Positions 9,101 through 16,628 of a stretch of DNA of 34,934 nucleotides are shown one piece after another (the first letter of the stretch is position 1; each line of letters starts with the position of its first letter). A program made the position numbers and the translations under genes. This stretch comes from Bacteroidota bacterium (GTDB lineage Bacteria; Bacteroidota; Bacteroidia; Flavobacteriales; JADGDT01), in assembly GCA_039714315.1 (NCBI GenBank), contig JBDLJM010000016.1:1-34934 (forward strand), read 5' to 3'. The notes under the pieces were generated by a model. That model was given only the letters and a program-made list of their open reading frames with translations. It was not told the origin of the DNA and made no database searches.

Positions 9101-9118
9101 ATACCCAGTACTGGGTAT
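9101..9118. promoter_or_regulatory. 18-bp perfect palindrome, candidate regulator binding site
   Basis: The bases ATACCCAGTACTGGGTAT are identical to their reverse complement. The core is two TACCCAG heptamers in inverted orientation, separated by TA. This is the 7-2-7 layout known for NarL-type (LuxR-fold) response regulators, whose heptamer TACYYMT is matched at six of seven positions. It stands out in an AT-rich gap. The bound protein is an inference, and no such regulator is encoded in this window. Confidence 0.55.
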
Positions 9119-9261
9119 ATTATTATGCTTTCCTACAAAATTACTTTGGATAGATATATGTATATCAAACACTTATCTAATTATTTATATACCTCTATTT
9201 TCAGTGCATAATATTTTTCTTACACATGTTTTCCTGAACTTACTATTTGTAATATTTTATC

Positions 9262-9269
9262 TAAGTTTG
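9262..9269 (+). promoter_or_regulatory. Candidate -7 promoter box for the small protein and CPBP protease genes
   Basis: TAAGTTTG matches TAnnTTTG. Transcription near 9273 would give a leader of about 50 nt before the ATG at 9323. The nearest upstream TTG (9247-9249) is only 12 bases away, too close for a standard -33 element. Confidence 0.35.
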
Positions 9270-9322
9270 TCTGAAATCTAAAACAATAATTTATTTGGTA
9301 TAAATAGTAAACTGTCGTAAAA

Positions 9323-9502
9323 ATGGAGTTGTTGAAAAAATTTGATGTCAGAGTATTCATAATATTATTTGTCCTTACAGTAGGAGTTGATTATTTTAAG
9401 GATACTAATTTTGGTAGAAATGATATTTTATCCGGTAGTGGAGCTGCCTTAATCGGTACTTTATTATGGGGAGCTTTTAAAGATAAACTGGGCTTTAAAT
9501 AA
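9323..9502 (+). CDS. Small hydrophobic protein of 59 residues, next to a CPBP protease
   Basis: An ATG at 9323 opens a 59-codon frame ending in TAA eight bases before the CPBP protease gene. The protein starts MELLKKFDVR and has a hydrophobic stretch at about 11-25. A short polar linker (DYFKDTNFGRND) follows, then a glycine-rich second hydrophobic stretch at about 37-51 (SGSGAALIGTLLWGAF), and it ends KDKLGFK. It is likely a two-pass membrane protein. The close spacing suggests co-transcription with the protease, for which it could be a partner or substrate. I do not recognise a family. Size, membrane pattern and operon position support a real gene, but no homology was checked. Confidence 0.6.
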   Translation: MELLKKFDVRVFIILFVLTVGVDYFKDTNFGRNDILSGSGAALIGTLLWGAFKDKLGFK

Positions 9503-9510
9503 CATAAACA

Positions 9511-10425
9511 ATGTTGAAAATTGATCAGTCCGGAAAAAGGTACCAATTTCTTGTCTTTATTGTCGTTACAATAATTAGTGCACAGCTATTTGGATTACTG
9601 GGTAAATTATTGTCCATTTTATTTCTTGACATAAATGTTTTTGATTCCTCATTTACTTTATCAATGTTGTCAATGGAGGACGAAATCCGTTTTTTAAGAT
9701 TCAATCAGCCTTTTAGTACCATTGGGATTTTTCTTATTCCCCCTTTAATTTTTAGGTATTTATTGAATGACAGATTTGGTCTGACTTTTTCTAAATTTCG
9801 TATTTCAAACTCCACACTGTTGAGTACAGTTGTTTTAATTATAGTTGTTAGACCTATAGTTTCGTGGTTGGCAATACTCAATAGTACAATAGATTTGAGT
9901 TTTTTAGGCAAACTTGGCGAGTATGTGATTTCTACTTCTGATCTAATCGCTGAAAAAACTTTGCTCTTGGCCAGGGCAGACTCTATTGACAAGTTATTAA
10001 TAAATATTTTCATCATTGCAATTTTACCGGCAATTGGCGAAGAGTTATTTTTTAGGGCAATTATTCAGCGGTTGTTGTACAAAGTAAGTGGGAGGTTTCA
10101 TCTCTCAATTTGGGTGACAGCTATCGTGTTTGGAGTAATGCATTTTAATGTAAGAGGTGTTTTGCCAATAATATTTCTGGGTTTAATATTAGGATATATA
10201 TATTTTTATACTGAGAATATTTGGTTGGCTATACTTGCACATTTTATTAATAATGCGAGTTTACTGTTAATATTTTTTAAGTTTCCGGTAGAGACCGAAT
10301 CGGTCGTTTCTGATAATATATCCATACCGTCATTATTGTTTTCTGTTTTAATGTCATTCTCATTATTATTTTTTCTATACACGGTTTGGGAGAAACGCAA
10401 AAGTGCGAATTCTTTGAAGCAGTGA
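9511..10425 (+). CDS. CPBP-family intramembrane metalloprotease (Abi/CAAX protease type)
   Basis: The 304-residue polytopic membrane protein carries the three motifs of the CPBP (PF02517-type) family: EELFFR at residues 177-182 (EExxxR), FGVMH at 207-211 (FxxxH) and HFINN at 244-248 (HxxxN). Hydrophobic segments near 12-38, 67-83, 102-123, 160-175, 198-212, 214-231, 236-256 and 273-292 suggest about eight membrane spans. Family members cleave within or near the membrane. Known roles include CAAX processing in eukaryotes and bacteriocin self-immunity or peptide maturation in bacteria. The role here is unknown, but the small membrane protein encoded just upstream is a natural candidate partner. 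A stem-loop at 10463-10490 follows. Confidence 0.88.
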   Translation: MLKIDQSGKRYQFLVFIVVTIISAQLFGLLGKLLSILFLDINVFDSSFTLSMLSMEDEIRFLRFNQPFSTIGIFLIPPLIFRYLLNDRFGLTFSKFRISNSTLLSTVVLIIVVRPIVSWLAILNSTIDLSFLGKLGEYVISTSDLIAEKTLLLARADSIDKLLINIFIIAILPAIGEELFFRAIIQRLLYKVSGRFHLSIWVTAIVFGVMHFNVRGVLPIIFLGLILGYIYFYTENIWLAILAHFINNASLLLIFFKFPVETESVVSDNISIPSLLFSVLMSFSLLFFLYTVWEKRKSANSLKQ

Positions 10426-10462
10426 TTCCCTTTTTGATTTGTGGGCTTTTATTAAAAATGGG

Positions 10463-10490
10463 GACCTGTTTGTATAATGTTATACAGGTC
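10463..10490 (+). terminator. Stem-loop after the CPBP protease gene
   Basis: GACCTGT at 10463-10469 pairs with ACAGGTC at 10484-10490, with further partial pairing inside the loop. There is no strong T run after it, so it may be a weak terminator or an mRNA-stabilising hairpin. Confidence 0.45.
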
Positions 10491-10545
10491 TGTAATCTGT
10501 GTTATTAATGTAAAGAGTTTGCATAAAATATAATCGGCTAATTAT

Positions 10546-10553
10546 TAGTTTTG
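10546..10553 (+). promoter_or_regulatory. Candidate -7 promoter box for lepA
   Basis: TAGTTTTG matches TAnnTTTG. A TTTG at 10518-10521 lies 24 bases upstream, slightly more than the usual -33 spacing. The predicted start near 10557 gives an 11-nt leader to the ATG at 10568 or a 41-nt leader to the ATG at 10598. Confidence 0.5.
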
Positions 10554-10597
10554 CACATACATTAATAATGAGTAATTTTGCAAATCAAATTTTAGGA

Positions 10598-12394
10598 ATG
10601 AAGAGAATTAGGAATTTTTGCATAATTGCACATATCGACCATGGTAAAAGTACTTTGGCCGACAGAATGTTAGAATATACAAGTACTGTTACGGATCGTG
10701 AAAAGCAGGATCAATTGCTCGATAATATGGATCTCGAAAGGGAGAGGGGTATTACGATAAAGAGTCATGCTATTCAAATGGAGTACATGTATAAAGGAGA
10801 AGAATACGTTCTAAACCTAATTGATACTCCCGGGCATGTGGATTTTTCGTACGAAGTTTCGCGTTCTATAGCGGCTTGCGAGGGAGCTCTTCTTATTGTT
10901 GATGCCGCACAGAGTATTCAGGCACAGACAATTTCGAATTTGTATTTGGCTTTAGATAATGATCTTGAAATCATTCCGGTTCTTAATAAAGTAGATCTTC
11001 CCAGTGCTAATCCTGAAGAAGTTACAGATGATATCGTCAATCTAATTGACTGTGAACCCGAGGATGTTATACGCGCCAGTGCTAAAACAGGACTGGGTAT
11101 TCAGGATATTCTTGATGCGATAATAGAAAGAGTGCCGGCTCCCGAAGGAGATCCGGATGCACCATTACAGGCTTTGGTTTTCGATTCTGTATTTAATCAG
11201 TTTAGAGGTATTGAAGCTTATTTCCGTGTTATTAACGGTTCGATAAAGAAAGGTCAGAAAGTGAAATTTCTGGCAACAGATAAAGAATATTTTGCCGATG
11301 AAATCGGTACTCTTAAACTTGAACAGGTTCCGAGAAAAACTATCGGTACAGGCGATGTTGGATATATTATCTCCGGTATAAAGGAAGCTCTCGATGTAAA
11401 GGTTGGTGATACCATTACCGATGCACTGAATCCTACAGAAGAAGCTATTGAAGGTTTTGAGGATGTGAAACCAATGGTTTTTGCCGGGATTTATCCTGTA
11501 GTTAACGATGATTTTGAAGAATTGAGAAATTCTTTGGAAAAGCTTCAGCTAAACGATGCATCACTTACATACGAAGCAGAGTCGTCAGCGGCTTTAGGTT
11601 TTGGCTTTCGTTGTGGCTTTCTTGGAATGCTCCACCTGGAAATCATTCAGGAGCGTCTGGAACGTGAGTTTGATATGACTGTTATAACTACTGTTCCTAA
11701 TGTTGGTTATACAGCCTACCTTAATAAGGAGCCTGATACACCTATAAAAGTTAATAATCCTTCAGACTTGCCTGATTCTACTGTAATGAACAGGGTTGAG
11801 GAACCTTATATTACTGCCTCAATTATTACCAAAGCAGATTATGTAGGAGCCGTTATCGGACTTTGTATCGAGAAACGCGGTGAGATGAGAAATCAGGTTT
11901 ATCTCACTCCTGACAGGGTTGAGTTAACATTCCACCTGCCTCTTGCAGAGATTGTATTTGATTTTTACGACAGGTTGAAGACTATTTCCCGTGGATATGC
12001 ATCATTCGATTATTCGCCAATAGGCAAGAAAGAATCTCATTTGGTTAAAGTAGATATTTTGATTAACGGGGATAATGTTGATGCCTTATCAGCCCTGATA
12101 CACAAAGACAATGCTTATAATATAGGGAAGAAGATGTGTGAGAAGCTGCGCAAGCTTATTCCCCGTCAACAATTCGATATTGCTATTCAGGCAGCTATTG
12201 GTGCCAAGATTATTTCGCGTGAAACCGTAAAAGCACTTCGAAAAGATGTAACAGCAAAATGTTATGGAGGTGATATCTCGCGTAAACGTAAGCTCCTGGA
12301 AAAACAAAAGAAAGGGAAGAAAAAGATGCGTCAGATCGGTAATGTAGAAGTGCCGCAATCAGCATTTATGGCAGTTCTTAAGTTAAACGAGTAG
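10598..12394 (+). CDS. lepA: Elongation factor 4 (LepA) GTPase
   Basis: LepA is a ribosome-associated translational GTPase that back-translocates or helps stalled ribosomes. GTP-binding motifs are AHIDHGKST at residues 11-19, [13 protein letters not shown] and SAKTG. The C-terminal LepA-specific domain follows ([20 protein letters not shown]), and the protein ends VLKLNE. From the ATG at 10598 it has 598 residues, the usual length, and begins [16 protein letters not shown] like other LepA proteins. An in-frame ATG at 10568 would add ten residues ([10 protein letters not shown]) and cannot be excluded, since the promoter box precedes both. A T-tailed hairpin follows the stop codon. Confidence 0.96.
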   Translation: MKRIRNFCIIAHIDHGKSTLADRMLEYTSTVTDREKQDQLLDNMDLERERGITIKSHAIQMEYMYKGEEYVLNLIDTPGHVDFSYEVSRSIAACEGALLIVDAAQSIQAQTISNLYLALDNDLEIIPVLNKVDLPSANPEEVTDDIVNLIDCEPEDVIRASAKTGLGIQDILDAIIERVPAPEGDPDAPLQALVFDSVFNQFRGIEAYFRVINGSIKKGQKVKFLATDKEYFADEIGTLKLEQVPRKTIGTGDVGYIISGIKEALDVKVGDTITDALNPTEEAIEGFEDVKPMVFAGIYPVVNDDFEELRNSLEKLQLNDASLTYEAESSAALGFGFRCGFLGMLHLEIIQERLEREFDMTVITTVPNVGYTAYLNKEPDTPIKVNNPSDLPDSTVMNRVEEPYITASIITKADYVGAVIGLCIEKRGEMRNQVYLTPDRVELTFHLPLAEIVFDFYDRLKTISRGYASFDYSPIGKKESHLVKVDILINGDNVDALSALIHKDNAYNIGKKMCEKLRKLIPRQQFDIAIQAAIGAKIISRETVKALRKDVTAKCYGGDISRKRKLLEKQKKGKKKMRQIGNVEVPQSAFMAVLKLNE

Positions 12395-12418
12395 CATTTA
12401 AGATAATATTATATTCAG

Positions 12419-12456
12419 GTCTTGATTTTCTTATTGGAGAGTCAAGGCTTTTTTTT
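12419..12456 (+). terminator. lepA terminator
   Basis: The arms at 12419-12425 and 12442-12448 (GTCTTGA/TCAAGGC, one G-T pair) can extend inward with weaker pairs. They are followed at once by eight T residues. Confidence 0.85.
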
Positions 12457-12833
12457 ATCCATTTGGTCACCTTCCTCGAAGGCATCAGGCTTTTCAATAG
12501 AGTTTTTGCAGCATTGGCTACTCAAAATCTGCCGCTTCAATTGCGAAGTAATTATGAGTGCAAAATATAATTATTTGCGAATAATCCTTGGTTGAAGTAT
12601 ATACTTGCTACAGCAAAACAATATTAATATGAACGTTACTTTGTAGATGTATATTTTACTGAAATACAGAAAATTATAATGATATATTGAAGAGGTATAA
12701 TTAATAATTTAGCATTTTTCTGTTTGTTCTTCTAGTACATCGATAAATAAAAACTCTGCTATAGCTGGTGTTTTCATGATATATACCCTGTAAAAAAAGC
12801 AATTTGTAAAAAAAAACCACAAAATTCTGTTAG

Positions 12834-12874
12834 ATAATATTATTTACATACATTTGTAGCAAATAATATTATTT
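12834..12874. promoter_or_regulatory. Paired palindromes flanking the csp -7 box
   Basis: ATAATATTATTT occurs at 12834-12845 and again at 12863-12874, 29 bases apart. The right copy lies within the 14-base perfect palindrome AAATAATATTATTT (12861-12874). Because each unit is nearly self-complementary, the two copies also form a 12-bp inverted repeat (12834-12845 with 12861-12872). The 15-base loop contains the -7 box TACATTTG. The layout suggests either two operator sites or a cold-sensitive structure around the transcript start. Confidence 0.5.
12849..12856 (+). promoter_or_regulatory. Candidate -7 promoter box for the cold-shock gene
   Basis: TACATTTG matches TAnnTTTG. The predicted start near 12860 gives a leader of only about 28 nt, much shorter than the long leader of enterobacterial cspA. 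No good -33 TTG is seen. Confidence 0.5.
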
Positions 12875-12888
12875 AATTTTAGAGTAAA

Positions 12889-13080
12889 ATGATTAAAGGC
12901 ACAGTAAAATTCTTCAACGAGTCTAAAGGTTTTGGATTCATTACAGAAGACGGTACAAGTAAAGAACATTTTGTACACATTTCAGGTTTAGTAGACGAAA
13001 TCCGTGAAGGTGATGTTGTAGAATTTGATTTAAAAGAAGGTAAAAGAGGAATGAACGCAGTTAATGTTAAAGTAATTTAA
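12889..13080 (+). CDS. Cold-shock domain protein, CspA family
   Basis: The 63-residue protein is a single cold-shock domain that binds single-stranded RNA or DNA and melts RNA structure. RNP-1 is KGFGFIT and RNP-2 is EHFVHIS. It begins MIKGTVKFFNESKGFGF like typical family members and is slightly shorter than the 65-70 residues usual elsewhere. It is transcribed alone between its own promoter box and a T-tailed terminator. The AT-only palindromes at its promoter suggest specific control. A housekeeping role instead of a cold-induced one cannot be excluded. Confidence 0.95.
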   Translation: MIKGTVKFFNESKGFGFITEDGTSKEHFVHISGLVDEIREGDVVEFDLKEGKRGMNAVNVKVI

Positions 13081-13111
13081 TATTTACACTCACTTTTTTT
13101 TACAAAGTAAT

Positions 13112-13141
13112 AGCCTGTCATGAGTGATGGGCTTTTTTTTT
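13112..13141 (+). terminator. Cold-shock gene terminator
   Basis: AGCCTGTCA (13112-13120) pairs with TGATGGGCT (13125-13133) through two G-T pairs around the loop TGAG. A run of nine T residues follows. Confidence 0.88.
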
Positions 13142-13152
13142 GCCCAAAATTT

Positions 13153-13199
13153 AAAGTCTAAAGTCTAAAGTACACTTTGTACTTTAGACTTTAGACTTT
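13153..13199. repeat. 21-bp perfect hairpin built from heptamer units
   Basis: The arm 13153-13173 is the exact reverse complement of 13179-13199, with a five-base loop. Each arm is made of repeated AAAGTCT units ending in AAAGTAC, so the element is both a tandem heptamer repeat and a hairpin. A further partial unit (GTACTTTA) follows at 13200-13207. It ends 13 bases before the ctp stop codon, between the convergent csp and ctp genes, and may serve as the ctp terminator. Confidence 0.9.
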
Positions 13200-13212
13200 G
13201 TACTTTATTACT

Positions 13213-15300
13213 CTATCGTAAATCCTTCAATACGTTAACTGCTTCTTCAACATAAGCATCTTTCTTAAGAAGTTTATGCCACGATTCTCTTTTCATTGCC
13301 AGTACAGTATCATTTTCAATTAGCTTAATTTCGTTTTGTGGTGATACAAAAGTAAGTCTGTTGTCGTATTTGTTAATAGGTTTAAATTTAGCAACTTCTT
13401 TCTCGAATTCATTATTCTCTTTTTTGAAGCTTTCTATATCTAAGGCTATTTTATCGTTCTCACGTCTGTTTTTTAACCACTTTGCATTCTCGTCAATCAG
13501 ACTAAATTGTTCTGAATTAGCAACGCGTTTTGCACTTTTAGATTTAATAAAGTTAATATCGTGTTTTAAGGTCCACTTATCATATTTTAAAGGAGAAATA
13601 GTATCCCATGGCATTGGGTTTTCCTGTTCTTTTTCTCCAACGTTGAGATAAGTGTACCTGTCCGGTAGAGGAATATCCGATTTAACACCTTTTAATTGTG
13701 TGGCACCACCATCTATCCTGTAAAACTTCTGAATAGTTAGTTTTAACGATCCCAGTGGTTTTACCTCTAATCTTGGATTTATCAGTCTGTCCAAATCCCA
13801 TATGTTTTGAACAGTTCCTTTACCATAGGTATGATCACTTCCAATAATAATTGCTCTTCCGTAATCTTTAAGAGCAGCTGCCAAAATCTCCGAAGCAGAG
13901 GCAGAATATTCGTTAACCATTACAACAAGAGGTCCGTCCCAAAGTATATCGGAACTTTCATCTTTAAGAATCTGAGGTTTTTTATCTCTCGATTTCACCT
14001 GTACAATCGGACCTTCTTTTATAAACAGACCGGACATCTTTACCGCAGTTTGCAGCGATCCTCCTCCGTTATTTCTTAAGTCTAAAATGATTCCTTCTAC
14101 TCCTTCTTTTTTAAGATATTTAACTTCCTTTTCTACATCGTCACCCGCATTTCTCGCATTCTTGTCCATGAAGTTTATATAAAACTTCGGTAGATTAATA
14201 ATGCCGAATTTCATTCCGTTTTTTTGGATTATAGCGCTTTTGGCAAAAGTTTCCTCAATTTCAACTACATCTCTTGTTATAAGTATTTCTTTCTTGCTTC
14301 CATCAAGTTTCTTAACAAATAAACGGACTTTAGTTCCCTTTTTACCTTTGATTAAATCTACAGCATCATCAAGACGCATTCCAACAATGTTTACAGGCTC
14401 ACCCTTGTCTTGGGCAACTTTTAGTATCTTATCCTCTACTTCCAAATCTCCCTGTTTCCATGCGGGACTTCCGCTTATAACCTCTATAATTGTTACATAC
14501 CCGTCTTTCGACTGTAGTCGGGCACCAATTCCTTCCAGCTGACCCGACATATCCTGATCAAACCTGTCTTTGTCGCGTGGAGCAAAATATGTTGTGTGAG
14601 GATCGAATTGCGAAGTAAGAATATTTAAATAAACCGAAAACCAATCGTCCCTATCCAGTTCCATTAATCTTTCGTTCCAACCATCAAAAGTTTTGAGGAC
14701 TGACTCACGGGCTTCTTTTTCAATTTCATCATAGCTTTTAGCCTTGTAATCAGGATTATCTTTAAGTTCTTTTTCCTGAGATTCTTCAGCATCAGAAATT
14801 CTTACAAGAACATTATATTTAAGGTATAACCTCCATCTGTCTACAAGTTCCTCATGACTGTTTGCATAATCTAAACTGTCAGTGTTTGATTCTAAATATT
14901 CTTTTTTCGAAAAATCAAATGGTTCACTTAAAATATCCGTGTAAATAACTTTCACATCTTCAATTCTTTTTGAAACTCTTTGATAGGTTAAATCAAAAAA
15001 TGTTAAGTCTCCGAATTTTAACTGATCATCAATCAGGGTGTTGAATGGTTCAAATTCCTCTATATCTGATTTAAGAAAATATCGTTTAGAGTAGTCTAAG
15101 CTTTTTATGTAGTTATCGTAAAATGTCAGTGAAAAATTATTGTCCATCTTACTCGGACTGTAATGTCCCTCCTCTAAAACATATTGAACCAACTCTAATA
15201 GTACCCTGTCTTTATCTGGTTTTCTGCTATAAAAACCATATGCCGCACCAATTCCAACAATGATCGATAGTAATAGAGTAAGTTTTAGGATTTTCTTCAT
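13213..15300 (-). CDS. Tail-specific carboxy-terminal processing protease (Prc/Tsp type, family S41)
   Basis: The product is a 695-residue periplasmic serine protease that degrades or trims proteins from the C terminus. From the ATG at 15300 it starts MKKILKLTLLLSI, a signal peptide or anchor. An in-frame ATG at 15321 would add seven residues and weaken that signal. A Tsp-type helical N-terminal domain is followed by a PDZ domain (about 240-330) and the S41 domain with LDLRNNGGGS. The motif YSASASEIL holds the catalytic serine (near 468) and TYGKGTVQ the catalytic lysine (near 494). A C-terminal Tsp-associated region runs to the end. The length fits the large Prc/Tsp group. The gene is divergent from surE. 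Confidence 0.93.
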   Translation of the reverse strand: MKKILKLTLLLSIIVGIGAAYGFYSRKPDKDRVLLELVQYVLEEGHYSPSKMDNNFSLTFYDNYIKSLDYSKRYFLKSDIEEFEPFNTLIDDQLKFGDLTFFDLTYQRVSKRIEDVKVIYTDILSEPFDFSKKEYLESNTDSLDYANSHEELVDRWRLYLKYNVLVRISDAEESQEKELKDNPDYKAKSYDEIEKEARESVLKTFDGWNERLMELDRDDWFSVYLNILTSQFDPHTTYFAPRDKDRFDQDMSGQLEGIGARLQSKDGYVTIIEVISGSPAWKQGDLEVEDKILKVAQDKGEPVNIVGMRLDDAVDLIKGKKGTKVRLFVKKLDGSKKEILITRDVVEIEETFAKSAIIQKNGMKFGIINLPKFYINFMDKNARNAGDDVEKEVKYLKKEGVEGIILDLRNNGGGSLQTAVKMSGLFIKEGPIVQVKSRDKKPQILKDESSDILWDGPLVVMVNEYSASASEILAAALKDYGRAIIIGSDHTYGKGTVQNIWDLDRLINPRLEVKPLGSLKLTIQKFYRIDGGATQLKGVKSDIPLPDRYTYLNVGEKEQENPMPWDTISPLKYDKWTLKHDINFIKSKSAKRVANSEQFSLIDENAKWLKNRRENDKIALDIESFKKENNEFEKEVAKFKPINKYDNRLTFVSPQNEIKLIENDTVLAMKRESWHKLLKKDAYVEEAVNVLKDLR

Positions 15301-15349
15301 TATTTTAATTTTTAGTTGCAATATATTATATATATCCGTTCTGCGTTTA

Positions 15350-15357
15350 CAAAAATA
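15350..15357 (-). promoter_or_regulatory. Candidate -7 promoter box for the tail-specific protease gene
   Basis: On the minus strand the bases read TATTTTTG, matching TAnnTTTG. The start near 15346 gives a leader of about 46 nt to the ATG at 15300. A TTG lies 13 bases upstream, closer than usual. Confidence 0.4.
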
Positions 15358-15432
15358 AGAATAAACTAGGCAAGAATTCTATATAACGTAATTTCTTATG
15401 TGTTTATTATCATTAAGCTTAATAGTATTCCG

Positions 15433-15440
15433 TAATTTTG
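15433..15440 (+). promoter_or_regulatory. Candidate -7 promoter box for the surE-lpxB unit
   Basis: TAATTTTG matches TAnnTTTG in the divergent ctp/surE gap. Transcription near 15444 would leave a leader of about 108 nt. No clear -33 TTG is present. Confidence 0.4.
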
Positions 15441-15551
15441 TCATAAATATGTAGTTTATGTACACGAAATAACAGAATGTTATTAGGAGCTTATTGTTTG
15501 ATTGAACTATAGTATATATTAGTAATTAATAAATTTAAGAAGGATAAAGCT

Positions 15552-16331
15552 ATGGCGAATGAAAAGCCTTTGATACTAATTACGAATGATGACGGTATTA
15601 CCGCACCCGGTATTAGGAATCTGATTTCGGTAATGAATGAATTAGGAGATGTTTGGGTAGTAGCACCCGACAAAGGACAATCAGGAATGGGACATGCCAT
15701 AACTGTAAATTCTACTTTACATGTCGACGAAATTAATATTGATGATGGTCCACAGAAAGAATTTAGCTGCAGTGGTACTCCTGCCGATTGTGTAAAACTG
15801 GCTATAAGTGAGTTGCTGCCAAAAAAACCGGATTTATGTGTTTCCGGGATAAATCACGGTTCAAATTCGGCCATTAATGTAATATATTCAGGTACTATGT
15901 CGGCGGCGATAGAAGCAGGTATGGAAGGTATACCGGCTATAGGCTTTTCACTTTTAGATTATTCTCTGGGAGCAAATTTTGAGCACAGTAAACCTTTTGT
16001 AAAGAGAATAGCTGAGAATACGTTGAATAATGGAGTTCCGCAGGGAGTTATTTTGAATGTAAATATTCCTAATCTGACATTAGAAGAAATTAAAGGGGTA
16101 AAAGTATGTCGACAGGCAAAAGCTACCTGGGAAGAGGAGTTTGATCGCAGAATTGATCCCAGAGGCAGAACCTACTTCTGGCTTACCGGAAAATTTGTGA
16201 ATCTTGATAAAGGAGAAGATACTGATGAATGGGCTCTTGAAAATGGATATATTTCCATAGTGCCGGTACAGTACGATTTAACAGCACATTTTGCTATTCA
16301 ACGACTTAATGCATGGAATAATGAAGGATAA
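15552..16331 (+). CDS. surE: 5'/3'-nucleotidase SurE
   Basis: SurE is a metal-dependent phosphatase that removes phosphate from nucleoside monophosphates and some short polyphosphates. The 259-residue protein has the family motifs ITNDDGITAPG at residues 10-20 (metal-binding N12, D13, D14), APDKGQSGMGHAIT, CSGTPADCVKLAI and SGINHGSNSAINVIYSGTMS. It is the first gene of a plus-strand run. The next gene starts inside its last codons (11-base overlap), which suggests coupled translation, and lpxB follows that gene. Confidence 0.95.
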   Translation: MANEKPLILITNDDGITAPGIRNLISVMNELGDVWVVAPDKGQSGMGHAITVNSTLHVDEINIDDGPQKEFSCSGTPADCVKLAISELLPKKPDLCVSGINHGSNSAINVIYSGTMSAAIEAGMEGIPAIGFSLLDYSLGANFEHSKPFVKRIAENTLNNGVPQGVILNVNIPNLTLEEIKGVKVCRQAKATWEEEFDRRIDPRGRTYFWLTGKFVNLDKGEDTDEWALENGYISIVPVQYDLTAHFAIQRLNAWNNEG

Positions 16332-16605
16332 AATACAACTTTTATATGGGGCAATTGCCGGACTTGTAACTCCCCCGATAGCATTTGCCATCTGGATATT
16401 TTCTTTTACTGATTACGACTTGTCACAAGCTTTAGATCTGGTTGAAAAAGGTAGCTTATACAGTGAAGTGTTGAGCTTATCGGCTGTTTCTAACATGCTT
16501 GTGTTTTATCTTTTTATAAATAAGAAAAATTACTCAGCAGCACGTGGAGTTCTATTAATTACAATATTTTTGTCGTTTATTGTTATAGCTACTAAGTTGT
16601 TTTAA
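16321..16605 (+). CDS. Small three-span membrane protein between surE and lpxB
   Basis: The 94-residue protein starts MKDKIQLLYGAIAGL from an ATG that overlaps the surE stop codon by 11 bases. Three hydrophobic segments are visible at about 6-26, 45-61 and 67-90. Earlier in-frame ATGs lie deep inside surE and are less likely. I do not recognise a family. Tight placement between surE and lpxB suggests shared transcription and possibly a role linked to the lipid A step or the envelope, but nothing in the residues proves this. Confidence 0.75.
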   Translation: MKDKIQLLYGAIAGLVTPPIAFAIWIFSFTDYDLSQALDLVEKGSLYSEVLSLSAVSNMLVFYLFINKKNYSAARGVLLITIFLSFIVIATKLF

Positions 16606-16628
16606 CAGGACATAAATTATAATAAAGA

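Larger units (their letters stand above)
8822..9322. other. 501-base gap between divergent transcripts
   Basis: This gap separates the minus-strand beta-barrel gene from the plus-strand small protein and CPBP protease genes. It contains one -7 box per direction (8895-8902 minus, 9262-9269 plus), a further minus-strand TAATTTTG at 9136-9143, the short palindrome GAATATTC at 8950-8957 and the 18-bp perfect palindrome at 9101-9118. A 78-codon open frame from a GTG at 9045 has no recognisable protein features, and I do not regard it as a gene. Confidence 0.7.
12395..12888. other. 494-base gap between lepA and the cold-shock gene
   Basis: The gap starts with the lepA terminator (12419-12456). A stretch of about 350 bases without a supported gene follows, and the palindromic csp promoter region is at 12834-12874. 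On the minus strand, 12709-12777 is a 22-codon open frame with protein-like composition, listed among the findings. I see no RNA gene here. Confidence 0.7.

Noticed and set aside
9045-9281. 78-codon open frame from a GTG start in the divergent gap
   Set aside because: It is hydrophobic by AT-rich composition, has no recognisable domain or start context, and the palindrome at 9101-9118 lies inside it. A regulatory gap explains the region better.
12089-12358. Minus-strand open frame of 89 codons inside lepA
   Set aside because: It is a shadow of the well-supported lepA reading frame and shows no protein features of its own.
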